NCBI GenBank assembly: GCA_021795715.1
Contig: JAJYPD010000001.1
Coordinates: 62,001 to 126,000, forward strand
DNA from: Pseudomonadota bacterium
GTDB taxonomy: Bacteria > Pseudomonadota > Gammaproteobacteria > Acidiferrobacterales > Acidiferrobacteraceae
DNA length: 64,000 nucleotides
Direction of reading: 5' to 3'
In this document: positions 38,163 to 47,766 of the stretch, piece by piece
Layout of the letters: each line of letters starts with the position of its first letter
Numbering within the stretch: the first letter of the stretch is position 1
Translations under genes and position numbers: made by a program
Notes under the pieces: model-generated
Database searches by the model: none
What the model was told of the DNA's origin: nothing
What the model saw: the letters and a program-made list of their open reading frames with translations, nothing else

Positions 38163-40196
38163 TCAGTGGACGAGGGTGACGATCAAGAGCGCCACGATGT
38201 TGATGATCTTGATCAGGGGGTTGACAGCCGGACCCGCCGTGTCTTTGTACGGGTCGCCGACGGTGTCACCGGTCACGGCCGCCTTGTGGGCGTCCGAACC
38301 CTTGCCGCCGAAGTGGTTGTCTTCGATGTACTTCTTGGCATTGTCCCAGGCCCCGCCGCCGGTCGTCATCGAGATGGCCACGAACAGGCCGGTCACGATG
38401 CTGCCCATCAGCACGCCACCCAGGGCCTGCGCACCCAGGAAGATACCGACCACGACCGGCACCAGCACCGGCAGAAGCGACGGCAGCACCATCTCCCGGA
38501 TCGCCGCCTTGGTCAGCATGTCCACCGCGCGCGAATAGTCGGGCTTGGCCTTGCCTTCCATGATGCCGGCGATTTCCTTGAACTGGCGCCGTACCTCGAC
38601 CACCACCGCGCCGGCCGCCCGGCCGACCGCTTCCATGGCCATCGCGCCGAACAGATACGGAACGAGACCGCCGAGGAAGAGGCCGATAATGACCATGTGG
38701 TTGGAGAGATCAAAAGTCATGGCATGCTGGTTGCCCTGGTCGAGCTTGTGCGTGAAGTCGGCGAACAGAACCAGCGCCGCCAGTCCCGCCGAGCCGATGG
38801 CATAGCCCTTCGTGACCGCCTTCGTGGTATTGCCGACCGCATCCAGGGGATCCGTCACCGCCCGCACATGCGCCGGCAGGTCCGCCATTTCGGCGATACC
38901 ACCGGCGTTGTCGGTGATGGGGCCGTAGGCATCCAGCGCGACGATCATACCGGCAAGCGACAGCATCGCCGTCGCGGCGATGGCAATACCGTAGAGGCCG
39001 GCGAAATGGTAGCTCAGGGCAATACCCAGACAGATCGCCAGCACCGGCGCCGCCGTGGATTTCATCGACACAGCAAGGCCGGCGATGACATTGGTGCCAT
39101 GACCCGTCGTCGACGCCTGCGCGATCGATCGTACCGGCGCAAACTCGGTGGCCGTGTAGTACTCGGTGATGACGACGAGCAGTCCCGTGACGAGCAGACC
39201 GGTCAGCGCGGAGTAGTAGAGGGCCGGCACCGAGTAATGCCCGAACTGGCTGACGCCGGCCATCATCTGATGGGTCACCGGGTAAAAGAGGGCGGCCGCG
39301 AGGATGCCCGCCACGATCAGCCCGCGGTAGAGCGCATTCATGATGCGGCTGCCGGGCTTTACGCGGACGAACAGGGCGCCAATGATGGTGGCGATGATGG
39401 AAGCTGCGCCCAGCATCAACGGATAGAGGATGGCGTTGTGCATGCCCGGGAACAGAAGACGCCCAAGCAGCATGCTGGCGACCACCGTGACGGCGTAGGT
39501 CTCGAACAGATCCGCGGCCATGCCGGCGCAGTCACCGACGTTGTCACCGACGTTGTCGGCGATGACCGCCGGATTGCGCGGGTCGTCTTCGGGAATGCCC
39601 GCTTCGACCTTGCCGACCAGATCGGCACCGACGTCGGCCCCCTTGGTGAAGATACCGCCGCCAAGCCGGGCGAAGATCGAGATCAGCGAGCCGCCGAAGG
39701 CCAGACCGACCAGCGGGGCGATGTGCACCGGCTGACCGGCCGGGGTCATGTGGGCGAGAATCGTGTAGTAGCCGGCGATGCCGAACAGGCCAAGACCCAC
39801 CACCAGAAGACCGGTGATGGCGCCACCGCGAAATGCCACGCGCAGCGCCTGGGTCAAACCCTCACTGGCGGCCTGCGTCGTGCGGACATTGGCGCGGACC
39901 GACACGTTCATGCCGACGTAACCGGCGGCCGCCGACAGGACGGCGCCCGTCAGGAAGCCAAACGCGGTGGGCGCACCGAGGAACGCCCAGATCAGCGCAA
40001 AGACCACCACTCCGACCATGCCGATGGTGCTGTACTGGCGGTTCAGGTAAGCCGATGCGCCGACCTGGATCGCCCGGGCGATCTCCACCATGCGTGGAGA
40101 CCCCGTCGATTGCTTGAGGATCCACCGGATCGACAGGGCACCATAAATGAGTGCCGCTGCCGCGCAGCCGAAGATAATGATGAGACTATCAGACAT
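38163..40196 (-). CDS. hppA: Membrane-bound proton-pumping pyrophosphatase, K+-independent type
   Basis: Hydrolyses PPi and pumps protons across the inner membrane, or runs in reverse. The 677 residues form about 16 helices and carry [20 protein letters not shown] and [20 protein letters not shown], the PPi/Mg site. [10 protein letters not shown] has Lys at the position where K+-dependent enzymes have Ala, which marks the K+-independent subclass. The ATG at 40196 follows gggaggaaag. It is the last gene of the pfp operon; pairing with PPi-dependent phosphofructokinase is known from methanotrophs and suggests PPi-based energy saving in glycolysis/gluconeogenesis. Confidence 0.96.
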   Translation of the reverse strand: MSDSLIIIFGCAAAALIYGALSIRWILKQSTGSPRMVEIARAIQVGASAYLNRQYSTIGMVGVVVFALIWAFLGAPTAFGFLTGAVLSAAAGYVGMNVSVRANVRTTQAASEGLTQALRVAFRGGAITGLLVVGLGLFGIAGYYTILAHMTPAGQPVHIAPLVGLAFGGSLISIFARLGGGIFTKGADVGADLVGKVEAGIPEDDPRNPAVIADNVGDNVGDCAGMAADLFETYAVTVVASMLLGRLLFPGMHNAILYPLMLGAASIIATIIGALFVRVKPGSRIMNALYRGLIVAGILAAALFYPVTHQMMAGVSQFGHYSVPALYYSALTGLLVTGLLVVITEYYTATEFAPVRSIAQASTTGHGTNVIAGLAVSMKSTAAPVLAICLGIALSYHFAGLYGIAIAATAMLSLAGMIVALDAYGPITDNAGGIAEMADLPAHVRAVTDPLDAVGNTTKAVTKGYAIGSAGLAALVLFADFTHKLDQGNQHAMTFDLSNHMVIIGLFLGGLVPYLFGAMAMEAVGRAAGAVVVEVRRQFKEIAGIMEGKAKPDYSRAVDMLTKAAIREMVLPSLLPVLVPVVVGIFLGAQALGGVLMGSIVTGLFVAISMTTGGGAWDNAKKYIEDNHFGGKGSDAHKAAVTGDTVGDPYKDTAGPAVNPLIKIINIVALLIVTLVH

Positions 40197-40242
40197 AACT
40201 TTCCTCCCTATCGCAAATTTATCTGTCCGCGCCGACACCGCG

Positions 40243-40455
40243 CTAAGTCTTGAACGCTACTCCCCCTTCAAAGCGCGTGCCGGGCTCGAACCCGAAAACA
40301 CGATCAAGGCCGGTCTCCCGGATCAACGCGTCCACCGCTTCCTGTCCGTGTTCGCGAAAGACTTCGGACAGAATCAGCTTGGCCGCGTTGCCGTTGTAGA
40401 ACCCGCCGAAGCCAGCTTGAACCAAAAGGAGTTCACGCGCTTTGTCGATAGTCAT
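40243..40455 (-). CDS. Small protein between pfp and hppA
   Basis: 70 residues, starting 3 bases after the pfp stop and ending 47 bases before hppA. The sequence looks like a real, folded helical domain ([45 protein letters not shown]) with no signal, membrane helix or cysteine. I do not recognise the family. Position inside the PPi operon suggests a link to pfp or HppA function or regulation; that is inference. Confidence 0.7.
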   Translation of the reverse strand: MTIDKARELLLVQAGFGGFYNGNAAKLILSEVFREHGQEAVDALIRETGLDRVFGFEPGTRFEGGVAFKT

Positions 40456-40457
40456 CC

Positions 40458-41723
40458 CTAAACCTTGAACGTGCCACCGAGCTTCTTCTTGACCGCCACG
40501 TTCTTGAGCTGCACGTACTGCGGCAATCCATTCTTGTAAGGCGGGTAATCCTCGCCTTGGATGAGCGGCTCGAGGTATGTGCGGCACTTCTTCGTGATGC
40601 CAAACCCGTCGGCCGTGATGTAGCCCGGCGGCATCTTCTTTTCGACGTTGGCGACATCGGCCAGATCGGCCTCGCCCACCGTCCATTTGTAGGGTTTGTT
40701 GGATTGCCGGACGATGACCGGCATCACCGCATTGCGCCCCTTGAGGGCCAGTTCGACGGCCTTCTTGCCCAGCGCATAGGCCTGATCCACATCCGTCTTG
40801 GAGGCGATATGGCGCGCGGCGCGCTGCAGATAGTCGGCCACCGCCCAGTGGTACTTGTAGCCAAGCTTGTCTTTGATGAGCTGCGCGATCACGGGCGCGA
40901 CACCACCAAGCTGGGCATGTCCAAACGCATCCCGCGTACCGCTCTCGGCCAGGAAGCGGCCGGCCTTGTCGCGCACACCCTCGGAAACGACGATGGCACA
41001 GTAGCCTTGAGACTTGACCGTCTTGTTGACCTTGGCCAGGAACGCCTCTTCATCGAAGACCCGCTCCGGAAAGAGGATCACATGGGGCGCGTCACCCGCC
41101 TTTTCGGCGGCCAGTCCGCCGGCCGCCGCAATCCAGCCCGCATGCCGCCCCATGACCTCCAAGACGAAGATCTTGGTCGAGGTCTTGGCCATGCTGGCGA
41201 CATCGAACGCCGCCTCGCGGATGGAGACCGCGACATACTTGGCGACCGAGCCGAATCCCGGAGAACAGTCGGTGATGGGCAGATCGTTGTCCACCGTCTT
41301 GGGTACGCCCACACAGACGACCGGGTAGCCAAGGCGCTCGCCGATCTGCGAGACCTTGTACGCGGTGTCCTGGGAATCGCCGCCGCCGTTGTAGAAGAAG
41401 TAGCCGATATTGTGGGCCTTGAAGACCTCGATCAGCCGCTCATACTGGGCTTTGTTTTCTTCGAGGCCCTTCAGTTTGTAGCGGCAGGAACCGAAGGCCC
41501 CGGCCGGGGTATGGCGCAGCGCGCGGATGGTCGCCGCCGATTCCTTGCTGGTATCGATCAAGTCTTCCGTCAGGGCGCCTATGATGCCGTTGCGGCCCGC
41601 GTAGACCTTGCCGATCTTGGCCTTGTGCTTGCGCGCCGTCTCGATGACACCGCAGGCGGACGCATTGATGACGGCGGTCACACCACCCGATTGGGCGTAA
41701 AACGCGTTTTTCGGTTTTGCCAT
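40458..41723 (-). CDS. pfp: Pyrophosphate-dependent phosphofructokinase
   Basis: Interconverts fructose 6-phosphate and fructose 1,6-bisphosphate with PPi/Pi instead of ATP/ADP. The 421 residues include YAQSGGVTAVINASACG, GRNGIIGAL, NGGGDSQDTAYK (where ATP enzymes have GGDGS), PKTVDNDLP (catalytic Asp), VLEVMGRHAGWIA and QRAARHIAS. I prefer the ATG at 41723, with aaagg-like aagg eight bases upstream, to the GTG three codons earlier. PPi made by biosynthesis is shared with HppA two genes downstream. Confidence 0.93.
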   Translation of the reverse strand: MAKPKNAFYAQSGGVTAVINASACGVIETARKHKAKIGKVYAGRNGIIGALTEDLIDTSKESAATIRALRHTPAGAFGSCRYKLKGLEENKAQYERLIEVFKAHNIGYFFYNGGGDSQDTAYKVSQIGERLGYPVVCVGVPKTVDNDLPITDCSPGFGSVAKYVAVSIREAAFDVASMAKTSTKIFVLEVMGRHAGWIAAAGGLAAEKAGDAPHVILFPERVFDEEAFLAKVNKTVKSQGYCAIVVSEGVRDKAGRFLAESGTRDAFGHAQLGGVAPVIAQLIKDKLGYKYHWAVADYLQRAARHIASKTDVDQAYALGKKAVELALKGRNAVMPVIVRQSNKPYKWTVGEADLADVANVEKKMPPGYITADGFGITKKCRTYLEPLIQGEDYPPYKNGLPQYVQLKNVAVKKKLGGTFKV

Positions 41724-41775
41724 TTGCTGCACCTTACCTCATAAGGAGAAAAATCCCGCCGGCGCCACCTTGGGG

Positions 41776-42138
41776 CTAATGCCTGGGCGGCGAGTCGGCC
41801 GACAAACCCCGCTGCCGCTCATGGTCGGCCTGCAGCTGTAATACATGGGTCACGCACTCGCCGAGATCGTCATAGACATCGCGGCCGGTCCCGTACTGTT
41901 CGTTGGCCGAATAGAAAAACTGGCACTTGTAGCGGCTTTCGTCGATCTTGAATATGACAAAACTGGTCCCGCGCTCGGTCCAAAACAGCGTCGGACAAAC
42001 TGTGAGGGTGGTGGATTCGGGGTCGAGGCGCAATTCGCTGTCAGCCAGCTCGATCGGTACAGACTTGCCGTAACGTTCTCGTACGGTCGTGCGCGCTACC
42101 CAGAGTTCAGTATCGGTAAAATCCGGTATGGGTTTCAT
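41776..42138 (-). CDS. Hypothetical protein upstream of pfp
   Basis: 120 residues, not recognised. It appears globular and cytoplasmic: ELRLDPESTTLTVCPTLFWTE and SFVIFKIDESRYKCQFFY look like beta strands, followed by an amphipathic helix and a charged tail. The ATG lies after a gttgatgtgag-type upstream sequence with only a weak ribosome site. It precedes pfp by 52 bases on the same strand and may be its first co-transcribed gene. Confidence 0.65.
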   Translation of the reverse strand: MKPIPDFTDTELWVARTTVRERYGKSVPIELADSELRLDPESTTLTVCPTLFWTERGTSFVIFKIDESRYKCQFFYSANEQYGTGRDVYDDLGECVTHVLQLQADHERQRGLSADSPPRH

Positions 42139-42584
42139 CAGCTCACATCAATCTTCGATATCGCCTTTTAACCATATAAATAGGTTAACCGTAAAACCCT
42201 GTCGTTGTATATGCGCCCGAACAGGCCGCGCGGGTTTTTTTCATGACCGGCGTCGCGCGGGCCCCGCCGCCACCGTGGAGTCGGTCCAGAATACCGGCAG
42301 ACCCCACCGCCCAGACGGGCAGGCGGCGGCACCCGGGAGACGCAAAGCGCGTTCGCGCCGCGCCTGCGAAAGCACAACCGCGGCGGCGCAGGCCTTGGGG
42401 TGGTGTGGACGGGATCCCGGGGCGATGTTTTGCGTGCGCGGCGCAAACCGGAAGGAAAGATGCGTCCACTGCCAATAAAATATTGACGGGATAAACAGAG
42501 GAAGGTAGCTTAGGCACGGGACCGCCCTCGGGCACAATATAACGAATCTCTAATAGGTCACTGAGCACCTAAAGCGAGCACACC
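42139..42584. other. Intergenic region upstream of adk
   Basis: Divergent spacer of 446 bases. The edges are AT-rich (promoter-like ttatatggttaa on the minus side; caatataacg on the plus side). The centre, about 42230-42470, is very GC-rich and has no credible coding frame. It contains a 15-base motif repeated at 46486-46500. Confidence 0.5.
42298..42312. repeat. 15-base motif CAGACCCCACCGCCC, copy 1
   Basis: Identical to 46486-46500. In both places it lies in a GC-rich spacer and is followed within about 30 bases by GACGCAAAG. Possible dispersed repeat or regulatory element. Confidence 0.35.
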
Positions 42585-43691
42585 ATGCGAATCGTATTAT
42601 TGGGAGCGCCTGGGTCTGGAAAAGGGACCCAAGCGAAATTGTTGGTCGAAAAATACAAGATTCCCCAAATCTCCACGGGTGACCTGTTGCGGGCGGCGGT
42701 CAGCGCCGGCACGGAACTCGGGCGGCGCGCCAAGGCCGCCATGGACGCAGGCCAGTTGGTGTCCGATGACATCGTTCTGGGCATGATCCAGGACCGTCTG
42801 AGTCAGCCCGACGCCAAAAACGGATTCATTCTCGACGGGTTCCCGCGCAGCAATCCGCAGGCCCAGGCGCTCGACTCCATGCTCGCCCGTCTCGGCCAAC
42901 CCCTGCAGCTTGCGCTCCTCGTCGATGTCGATACGTCCGAACTGATGAAGCGCCTGACGGGCCGGCGGACCTGCAAGAATTGCGGCCAAATGTACAACGT
43001 CTATTTCTCGCCGCCCAAGGTGAGCGGCAAATGTGACAAGTGCAGCGGCGAACTGATGCAGCGCTCGGACGACAACGAGGCCACCATCGGCAAGCGCCTC
43101 GAGGTGTACGAACAGCAGACGGCGCCCTTGATCAGCTATTACCGGATGCAGAACAAGCTTCGGCGGGTGGCCGGTGTCGGCAGCATGCAGGACATCGCCC
43201 GCGAGATCGCCAATGTAATCGAGCAGCACATTCACCCGCTGTCTGCGCTCAAGCCGGCCGTGACCCCGGCTGCGCCCCCTGCCGCAAAGCCGCGGCTCGT
43301 GGCCCAGAACAAGACGGCCCCGGCCCCGCAGGCGGGAACGGGAACGGCCGCAGGTGCGCGCGTGACCCTGGCAACCCACGCGGGTGCAGGCGCCAAGAAA
43401 GCGGCGCCGAAGAAAAAGGTTGCCACCAAGAAGAAGGCGGTAGCGAAGAAGGCGGCCCCGAAGAAGGCCGCGGCGAAGGCTGCCCCCAAGAAGAAAGCCG
43501 CTGCGAAAAAGAAGGCGGTTGCGAAGAAGAAGGCCGCGCCAAAGACGGCCGTAAGGGCCGTTGCCAAGAAGAAGGCGGCCACGAAGAAGAAGGTCCTTGT
43601 CAAGAAGAAGGCGGTCGTCAAGAAGAAGACGGCCGTCAAGAAAGCCGCCACCAAAAAGGTGGTCCGCAAGGGCGCCCGCGGCCGCCGTTAG
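42585..43691 (+). CDS. adk: Adenylate kinase with histone H1-like C-terminal tail
   Basis: Residues 1 to about 216 are a complete long-form adenylate kinase (ATP + AMP to 2 ADP): Walker A GAPGSGKGTQ, STGDLLRAA, DGFPRSNPQAQ and GRRTCKNCGQMYN. The LID carries Cys130, Cys133, Cys150 and Cys153, the zinc ligands of Bacillus-type enzymes, unlike the zinc-free E. coli Adk. Residues about 225-265 are an Ala/Pro-rich linker, and about 269-368 are a Lys/Ala-rich tail of repeats such as KKAAPKKK, AVAKKKAA and VVKKKTAVKK, ending RKGARGRR. The frame is continuous with no stop at the normal Adk end. This tail should bind nucleic acid or polyphosphate, by composition. A strong terminator follows. Confidence 0.95.
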   Translation: MRIVLLGAPGSGKGTQAKLLVEKYKIPQISTGDLLRAAVSAGTELGRRAKAAMDAGQLVSDDIVLGMIQDRLSQPDAKNGFILDGFPRSNPQAQALDSMLARLGQPLQLALLVDVDTSELMKRLTGRRTCKNCGQMYNVYFSPPKVSGKCDKCSGELMQRSDDNEATIGKRLEVYEQQTAPLISYYRMQNKLRRVAGVGSMQDIAREIANVIEQHIHPLSALKPAVTPAAPPAAKPRLVAQNKTAPAPQAGTGTAAGARVTLATHAGAGAKKAAPKKKVATKKKAVAKKAAPKKAAAKAAPKKKAAAKKKAVAKKKAAPKTAVRAVAKKKAATKKKVLVKKKAVVKKKTAVKKAATKKVVRKGARGRR

Positions 43692-43697
43692 TCCCCT

Positions 43698-43731
43698 GGA
43701 CGCCGCCCCAACGGGGCGGCGTCCCTTCTTT
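43698..43731 (+). terminator. Rho-independent terminator after adk
   Basis: GGACGCCGCCCC and GGGGCGGCGTCC form a perfect 12-bp stem with loop AAC, followed by CTTCTTT, beginning seven bases after the adk stop. Confidence 0.9.
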
Positions 43732-43742
43732 GCCCGGATTGA

Positions 43743-44807
<1,065 letters not shown>

Positions 44808-44821
44808 GCCGGCCGCAGGCC

Positions 44822-45559
44822 CTACAAGGGCTTGGAGTCGGCCGCCGCCCGGCCCAGAATCTCGGTTTCGATCTGCTCGAGACTCGTGTGGCGCACATCC
44901 TTGCCCTTGACCAGATAGATCACATACTCGCAGATATTGCGTGCATGATCGCCGATGCGCTCTAAAGCGCGCATGGCCCAGATGACGTTCAGCACCCGCG
45001 AGATCGTACGCGGATCTTCCATCATGAAGGTGATCATCTGCCGCATCAGGCCGTCGTATTCCTTGTCGACACGCCGGTCCTCGCGGGCCACGCGCACGGC
45101 CGCCTCCATGTCGAAACGGGCAAATGCATCCAGGGCATCGTGCACCATCTGCCGGACATGGTCTCCAAGCGACTGCACTTCGACGTAGCCGTCCTTGGGG
45201 CGCTCCTCGACGGCCAGGCGCACCGCCATGCGGCCGATCTTCTCGGCCTCATCCCCGATCCGCTCGAGATCGGTGATGGTCTTGATGACGGCCATGACCA
45301 GGCGCAAATCGCTCGCCGTGGGCTGGCGCCGGGCAATGATCTGGTTGCACTCCTCGTCGATGGTGACATCCATCTTGTTGACTTTGATGTCGTTTTTTAT
45401 GACCTCGTCACCCAGGACGGAATCACCCTTGACCAGCGCGGTCATGGCGTCGACGATCTGCTGCTCGACCAGGCCACCCATGTGCAGGACCCGCGTACGG
45501 ATGTCCTCGAGCTCGGCGCTGTAGCGCCGCGAAATGTGTGGGCTAATGTGCAGCTCCAT
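44822..45559 (-). CDS. phoU: Phosphate-specific transport system accessory protein PhoU
   Basis: Negative regulator linking the Pst transporter to the PhoR kinase. The 245 residues fold as two three-helix bundles, each with the metal-binding E/DxxxD pattern: [22 protein letters not shown] and [14 protein letters not shown] in the first, [22 protein letters not shown] and [15 protein letters not shown] in the second. It lies 17 bases downstream of pstB. Confidence 0.95.
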   Translation of the reverse strand: MELHISPHISRRYSAELEDIRTRVLHMGGLVEQQIVDAMTALVKGDSVLGDEVIKNDIKVNKMDVTIDEECNQIIARRQPTASDLRLVMAVIKTITDLERIGDEAEKIGRMAVRLAVEERPKDGYVEVQSLGDHVRQMVHDALDAFARFDMEAAVRVAREDRRVDKEYDGLMRQMITFMMEDPRTISRVLNVIWAMRALERIGDHARNICEYVIYLVKGKDVRHTSLEQIETEILGRAAADSKPL

Positions 45560-45576
45560 CTGTCCTCCTCGCTCCC

Positions 45577-46347
45577 TCAGCCGTAACGGCCGGTGATGTA
45601 ATCTTCCGTCTGCTTCATGGCCGGATTCGTAAAGATCGTGTTGGTGTCACCGAACTCCACGACGCGGCCTAAGTACATGAATGCAGTATAGTCGGAAACA
45701 CGTGCCGCCTGTTGCATATTGTGCGTCACGATTACGATCGTGTAATTCTGTTTTAGTTCATAAATGAGCTCTTCGATCTTGAGGGTCGATATCGGATCGA
45801 GGGCCGAGGCCGGCTCGTCCAGAAGGAGCACCTCCGGCTTTAGCGCGACCGCGCGGGCCATGCACAGGCGCTGCTGCTGACCACCCGACAGACTCATGCC
45901 GCTTTGGTGCAACTTGCCGCTCACCTCATCCCAGAGCGCGACCTGCCGCAGAGCCTCTTCCACGCGGTCATCGAGCTCTGCTTTGGCCATCCGCTCGTAG
46001 AGGCGGATCCCGAAGGCCACATTCTCGTAGATCGACATCGGAAAAGGCGTCGGTTTCTGGAACACCATGCCGATCCGCGACCGCAAGCGGTAAAGATCCT
46101 CACCGGGCAGCAGCACGTTGCGGTCGTCGAGCCAGACCTCTCCTTCCGCGCGCTGCTCGGGGTAGAGCTCGTACATGCGATTGAAGGTGCGCAACAGCGT
46201 CGACTTGCCACAGCCCGACGGGCCAATGAAGGCCGTCACCATGTTGGTTGCGACGTCCAGGCTGATGTCGTGCAGGGCGGCTTCCTTGCCATAGTAAAAA
46301 TGCAGGTTGCGAACCTTGATCTTGATGCCGTGCTGCGCAGAGTCCAT
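45577..46347 (-). CDS. pstB: Phosphate ABC transporter ATP-binding protein
   Basis: ATPase of the high-affinity phosphate importer PstSCAB. The 256 residues show Walker [15 protein letters not shown], the Q-loop region [21 protein letters not shown], signature [14 protein letters not shown], Walker [14 protein letters not shown] and the switch histidine in [11 protein letters not shown]. The usual partners pstS, pstC and pstA are absent from this window; pstB stands with phoU behind two unrelated genes of the Pho cluster. Confidence 0.96.
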   Translation of the reverse strand: MDSAQHGIKIKVRNLHFYYGKEAALHDISLDVATNMVTAFIGPSGCGKSTLLRTFNRMYELYPEQRAEGEVWLDDRNVLLPGEDLYRLRSRIGMVFQKPTPFPMSIYENVAFGIRLYERMAKAELDDRVEEALRQVALWDEVSGKLHQSGMSLSGGQQQRLCMARAVALKPEVLLLDEPASALDPISTLKIEELIYELKQNYTIVIVTHNMQQAARVSDYTAFMYLGRVVEFGDTNTIFTNPAMKQTEDYITGRYG

Positions 46348-46485
46348 GGGAAAATTCCGACGATCTCCAGGAAAAAGGATGTGACCGCCGACCGGCCACG
46401 GGCGGGATTATGCCACAGGCGCCCGAGTCCGCCCATCGCAGGGGAAACGCCGGCAACGGGCGGGACCGGAAAGCGGTGCGGCGCA

Positions 46486-46500
46486 CAGACCCCACCGCCC
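46486..46500. repeat. 15-base motif CAGACCCCACCGCCC, copy 2
   Basis: Identical to 42298-42312, in the spacer upstream of pstB. GACGCAAAG follows about 20 bases later, as in copy 1. Confidence 0.35.
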
Positions 46501-46548
46501 GGCAGCCTACGGAGTGGATGCGACGCAAAGATGACAAGGATGGCGTCT

Positions 46549-46857
46549 TCAGGCCGGCGGCCCGCTGTCATCGACGGCCGCCAACAGGCGCATACCGCCC
46601 ACGAGGCCGGCCACCCGGCGGCGGATGTCCTCCGCCCGCGGTTCGCCGATCGGCCAGTGCTTGTGCGGCACGCCTTGGGGCAGCGGGCCGCAGGCGGCAT
46701 CCGCATCGAGACTGATGATCAGATCGATCGGCGTGTCGTGCGCATCGCCGACCGGTTCGAGCCACTTTGCGCCCAGGGTTTGCGCCGCACGCCGGGCGCA
46801 CGCCCCATCGGCGGGATCGGTGGCCAAAAACAGGATGCGGGCGCGTCGTTTGTACAT
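46549..46857 (-). CDS. Degenerate low-molecular-weight phosphatase/arsenate reductase-like protein
   Basis: 102 residues whose overall pattern resembles LMW protein tyrosine phosphatases and thioredoxin-type arsenate reductases: an N-terminal RILFLATDPADGACAR strand-loop-helix, IDLIISLD in the middle and HKHWPIGEPRAEDIRRRV, which matches the HWxxxDP region. However, the P-loop CxxxxxR(S/T) is missing: the catalytic Cys position is Ala or Thr. It is therefore unlikely to be an active phosphatase or reductase and may bind a phospho-ligand or partner. It lies between a DUF481-like gene and pstB in the Pho cluster. Confidence 0.6.
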   Translation of the reverse strand: MYKRRARILFLATDPADGACARRAAQTLGAKWLEPVGDAHDTPIDLIISLDADAACGPLPQGVPHKHWPIGEPRAEDIRRRVAGLVGGMRLLAAVDDSGPPA

Positions 46858-46875
46858 GCCAGGCCGGTGACCATT

Positions 46876-47637
46876 TCAGGGAAAGTGGTAGAGGAGATTG
46901 ACCGTACTAAACGTGGTTGTGCGCGGAAACCCAAGGGGCGCACTCGTGTAATGCTCGACGAGCTCCGACAGTTTGAGGGCCAGGGCGCCGTCGATGGGGG
47001 TGCTAAGACCGCTGGCAGAGGAAAACAGCGTCCCCGAGGTGGCGGCCATCACCCCCAGGCGCTCCGTGAAAAGACTGTGGCGGGAGATGGCCCAATGGTA
47101 GGTGAGGGCCGCGCGCACCACGGGCACATCGGAGTCGCGGCCGTTTACATAGTCATTCTGCCGCATACCAAGGCCCCCTTCGACCTTGAGGGCCATGCCG
47201 GCGCGCTCGAAGATGCGATGGCCGGCACCAAGGGATTCGACGAGGTAGTGCGAGTAGCCGCTGAAGGGATTGTGATCGAAACGGACGGCCGCCAGCAGGA
47301 AATTCGTTCCGGCCCGCGACAGAAAGCGCTCGGCGCTCGCGTCGATGGCCAGACGGTTGGCGCTCACGCGGGCGCCCGTCGAAATGTAGTTGTAGCTGAC
47401 GCGGCCCGCATACCGCCAGAGTCCGTCTTCATAGAAGGCATGATCGCGGCTGTCGACGGTGCGCGTGGTGGCAAGGCCCGTGGTGGCCGCGTAGCCAAAG
47501 CCCACCGAGGCGCCAAAGGGTGTCTTCTTCGCCTGCGGGGGCGCGACCGCATAGGCAGGCCGCAGCAGCCAGGAAGACCACGCGCCGGGGGCGGACCCGC
47601 CGTCTGCGAGCCACAGGGAACAAGGCAGATTATGCAT
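46876..47637 (-). CDS. DUF481-like outer-membrane beta-barrel protein
   Basis: 253 residues with alternating hydrophobic/aromatic strands and Gly/Tyr/Asn-rich turns typical of DUF481 salt-induced outer-membrane proteins (ASVGFGYAATTGLATTRTVDSR, YAGRVSYNYI, FLLAAVRFDHNPFSGYSHYLVE, ALTYHWAISRHSLFTERLGV) and a C-terminal FSTVNLLYHF with terminal aromatic. The ATG at 47637 follows a strong ribosome site (aaggag). Its N terminus is a poor signal peptide, while an overlapping frame encodes a good one (see finding). Co-oriented with phoR upstream and the phosphatase-like gene 18 bases downstream. Confidence 0.7.
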   Translation of the reverse strand: MHNLPCSLWLADGGSAPGAWSSWLLRPAYAVAPPQAKKTPFGASVGFGYAATTGLATTRTVDSRDHAFYEDGLWRYAGRVSYNYISTGARVSANRLAIDASAERFLSRAGTNFLLAAVRFDHNPFSGYSHYLVESLGAGHRIFERAGMALKVEGGLGMRQNDYVNGRDSDVPVVRAALTYHWAISRHSLFTERLGVMAATSGTLFSSASGLSTPIDGALALKLSELVEHYTSAPLGFPRTTTFSTVNLLYHFP

Positions 47638-47766
47638 CAGTCTCCTTGGGTACACCGACACGTGCCGAGACAAAAGACACCGACGGCAACGCGGCCTGAC
47701 GCCACAAAGGGGTTACCATACCAATGGCGGCGCGGCAGGGAAAGCCGCCCGCGCCCCGCCATGCCG

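Noticed and set aside
38094-40253. 719-residue plus-strand frame opposite hppA
   Set aside because: Antisense shadow; His/Arg/Asp-rich sequence and runs through the hppA terminator hairpin.
42483-42542. TTGACG at about 42483 and TATAAC at about 42537 as one adk promoter
   Set aside because: They are roughly 50 bases apart, and neither has a good partner at 16-18 bases.
43390-43691. Tandem Lys/Ala codon repeats taken as a CRISPR or minisatellite
   Set aside because: Repeat units are short, irregular and in frame within one coding sequence; no spacers of constant length.
46500-46548. Second Pho box upstream of pstB
   Set aside because: Only one half-site (TTGTCAT) is convincing; the other half (GCGTCGC) matches poorly.
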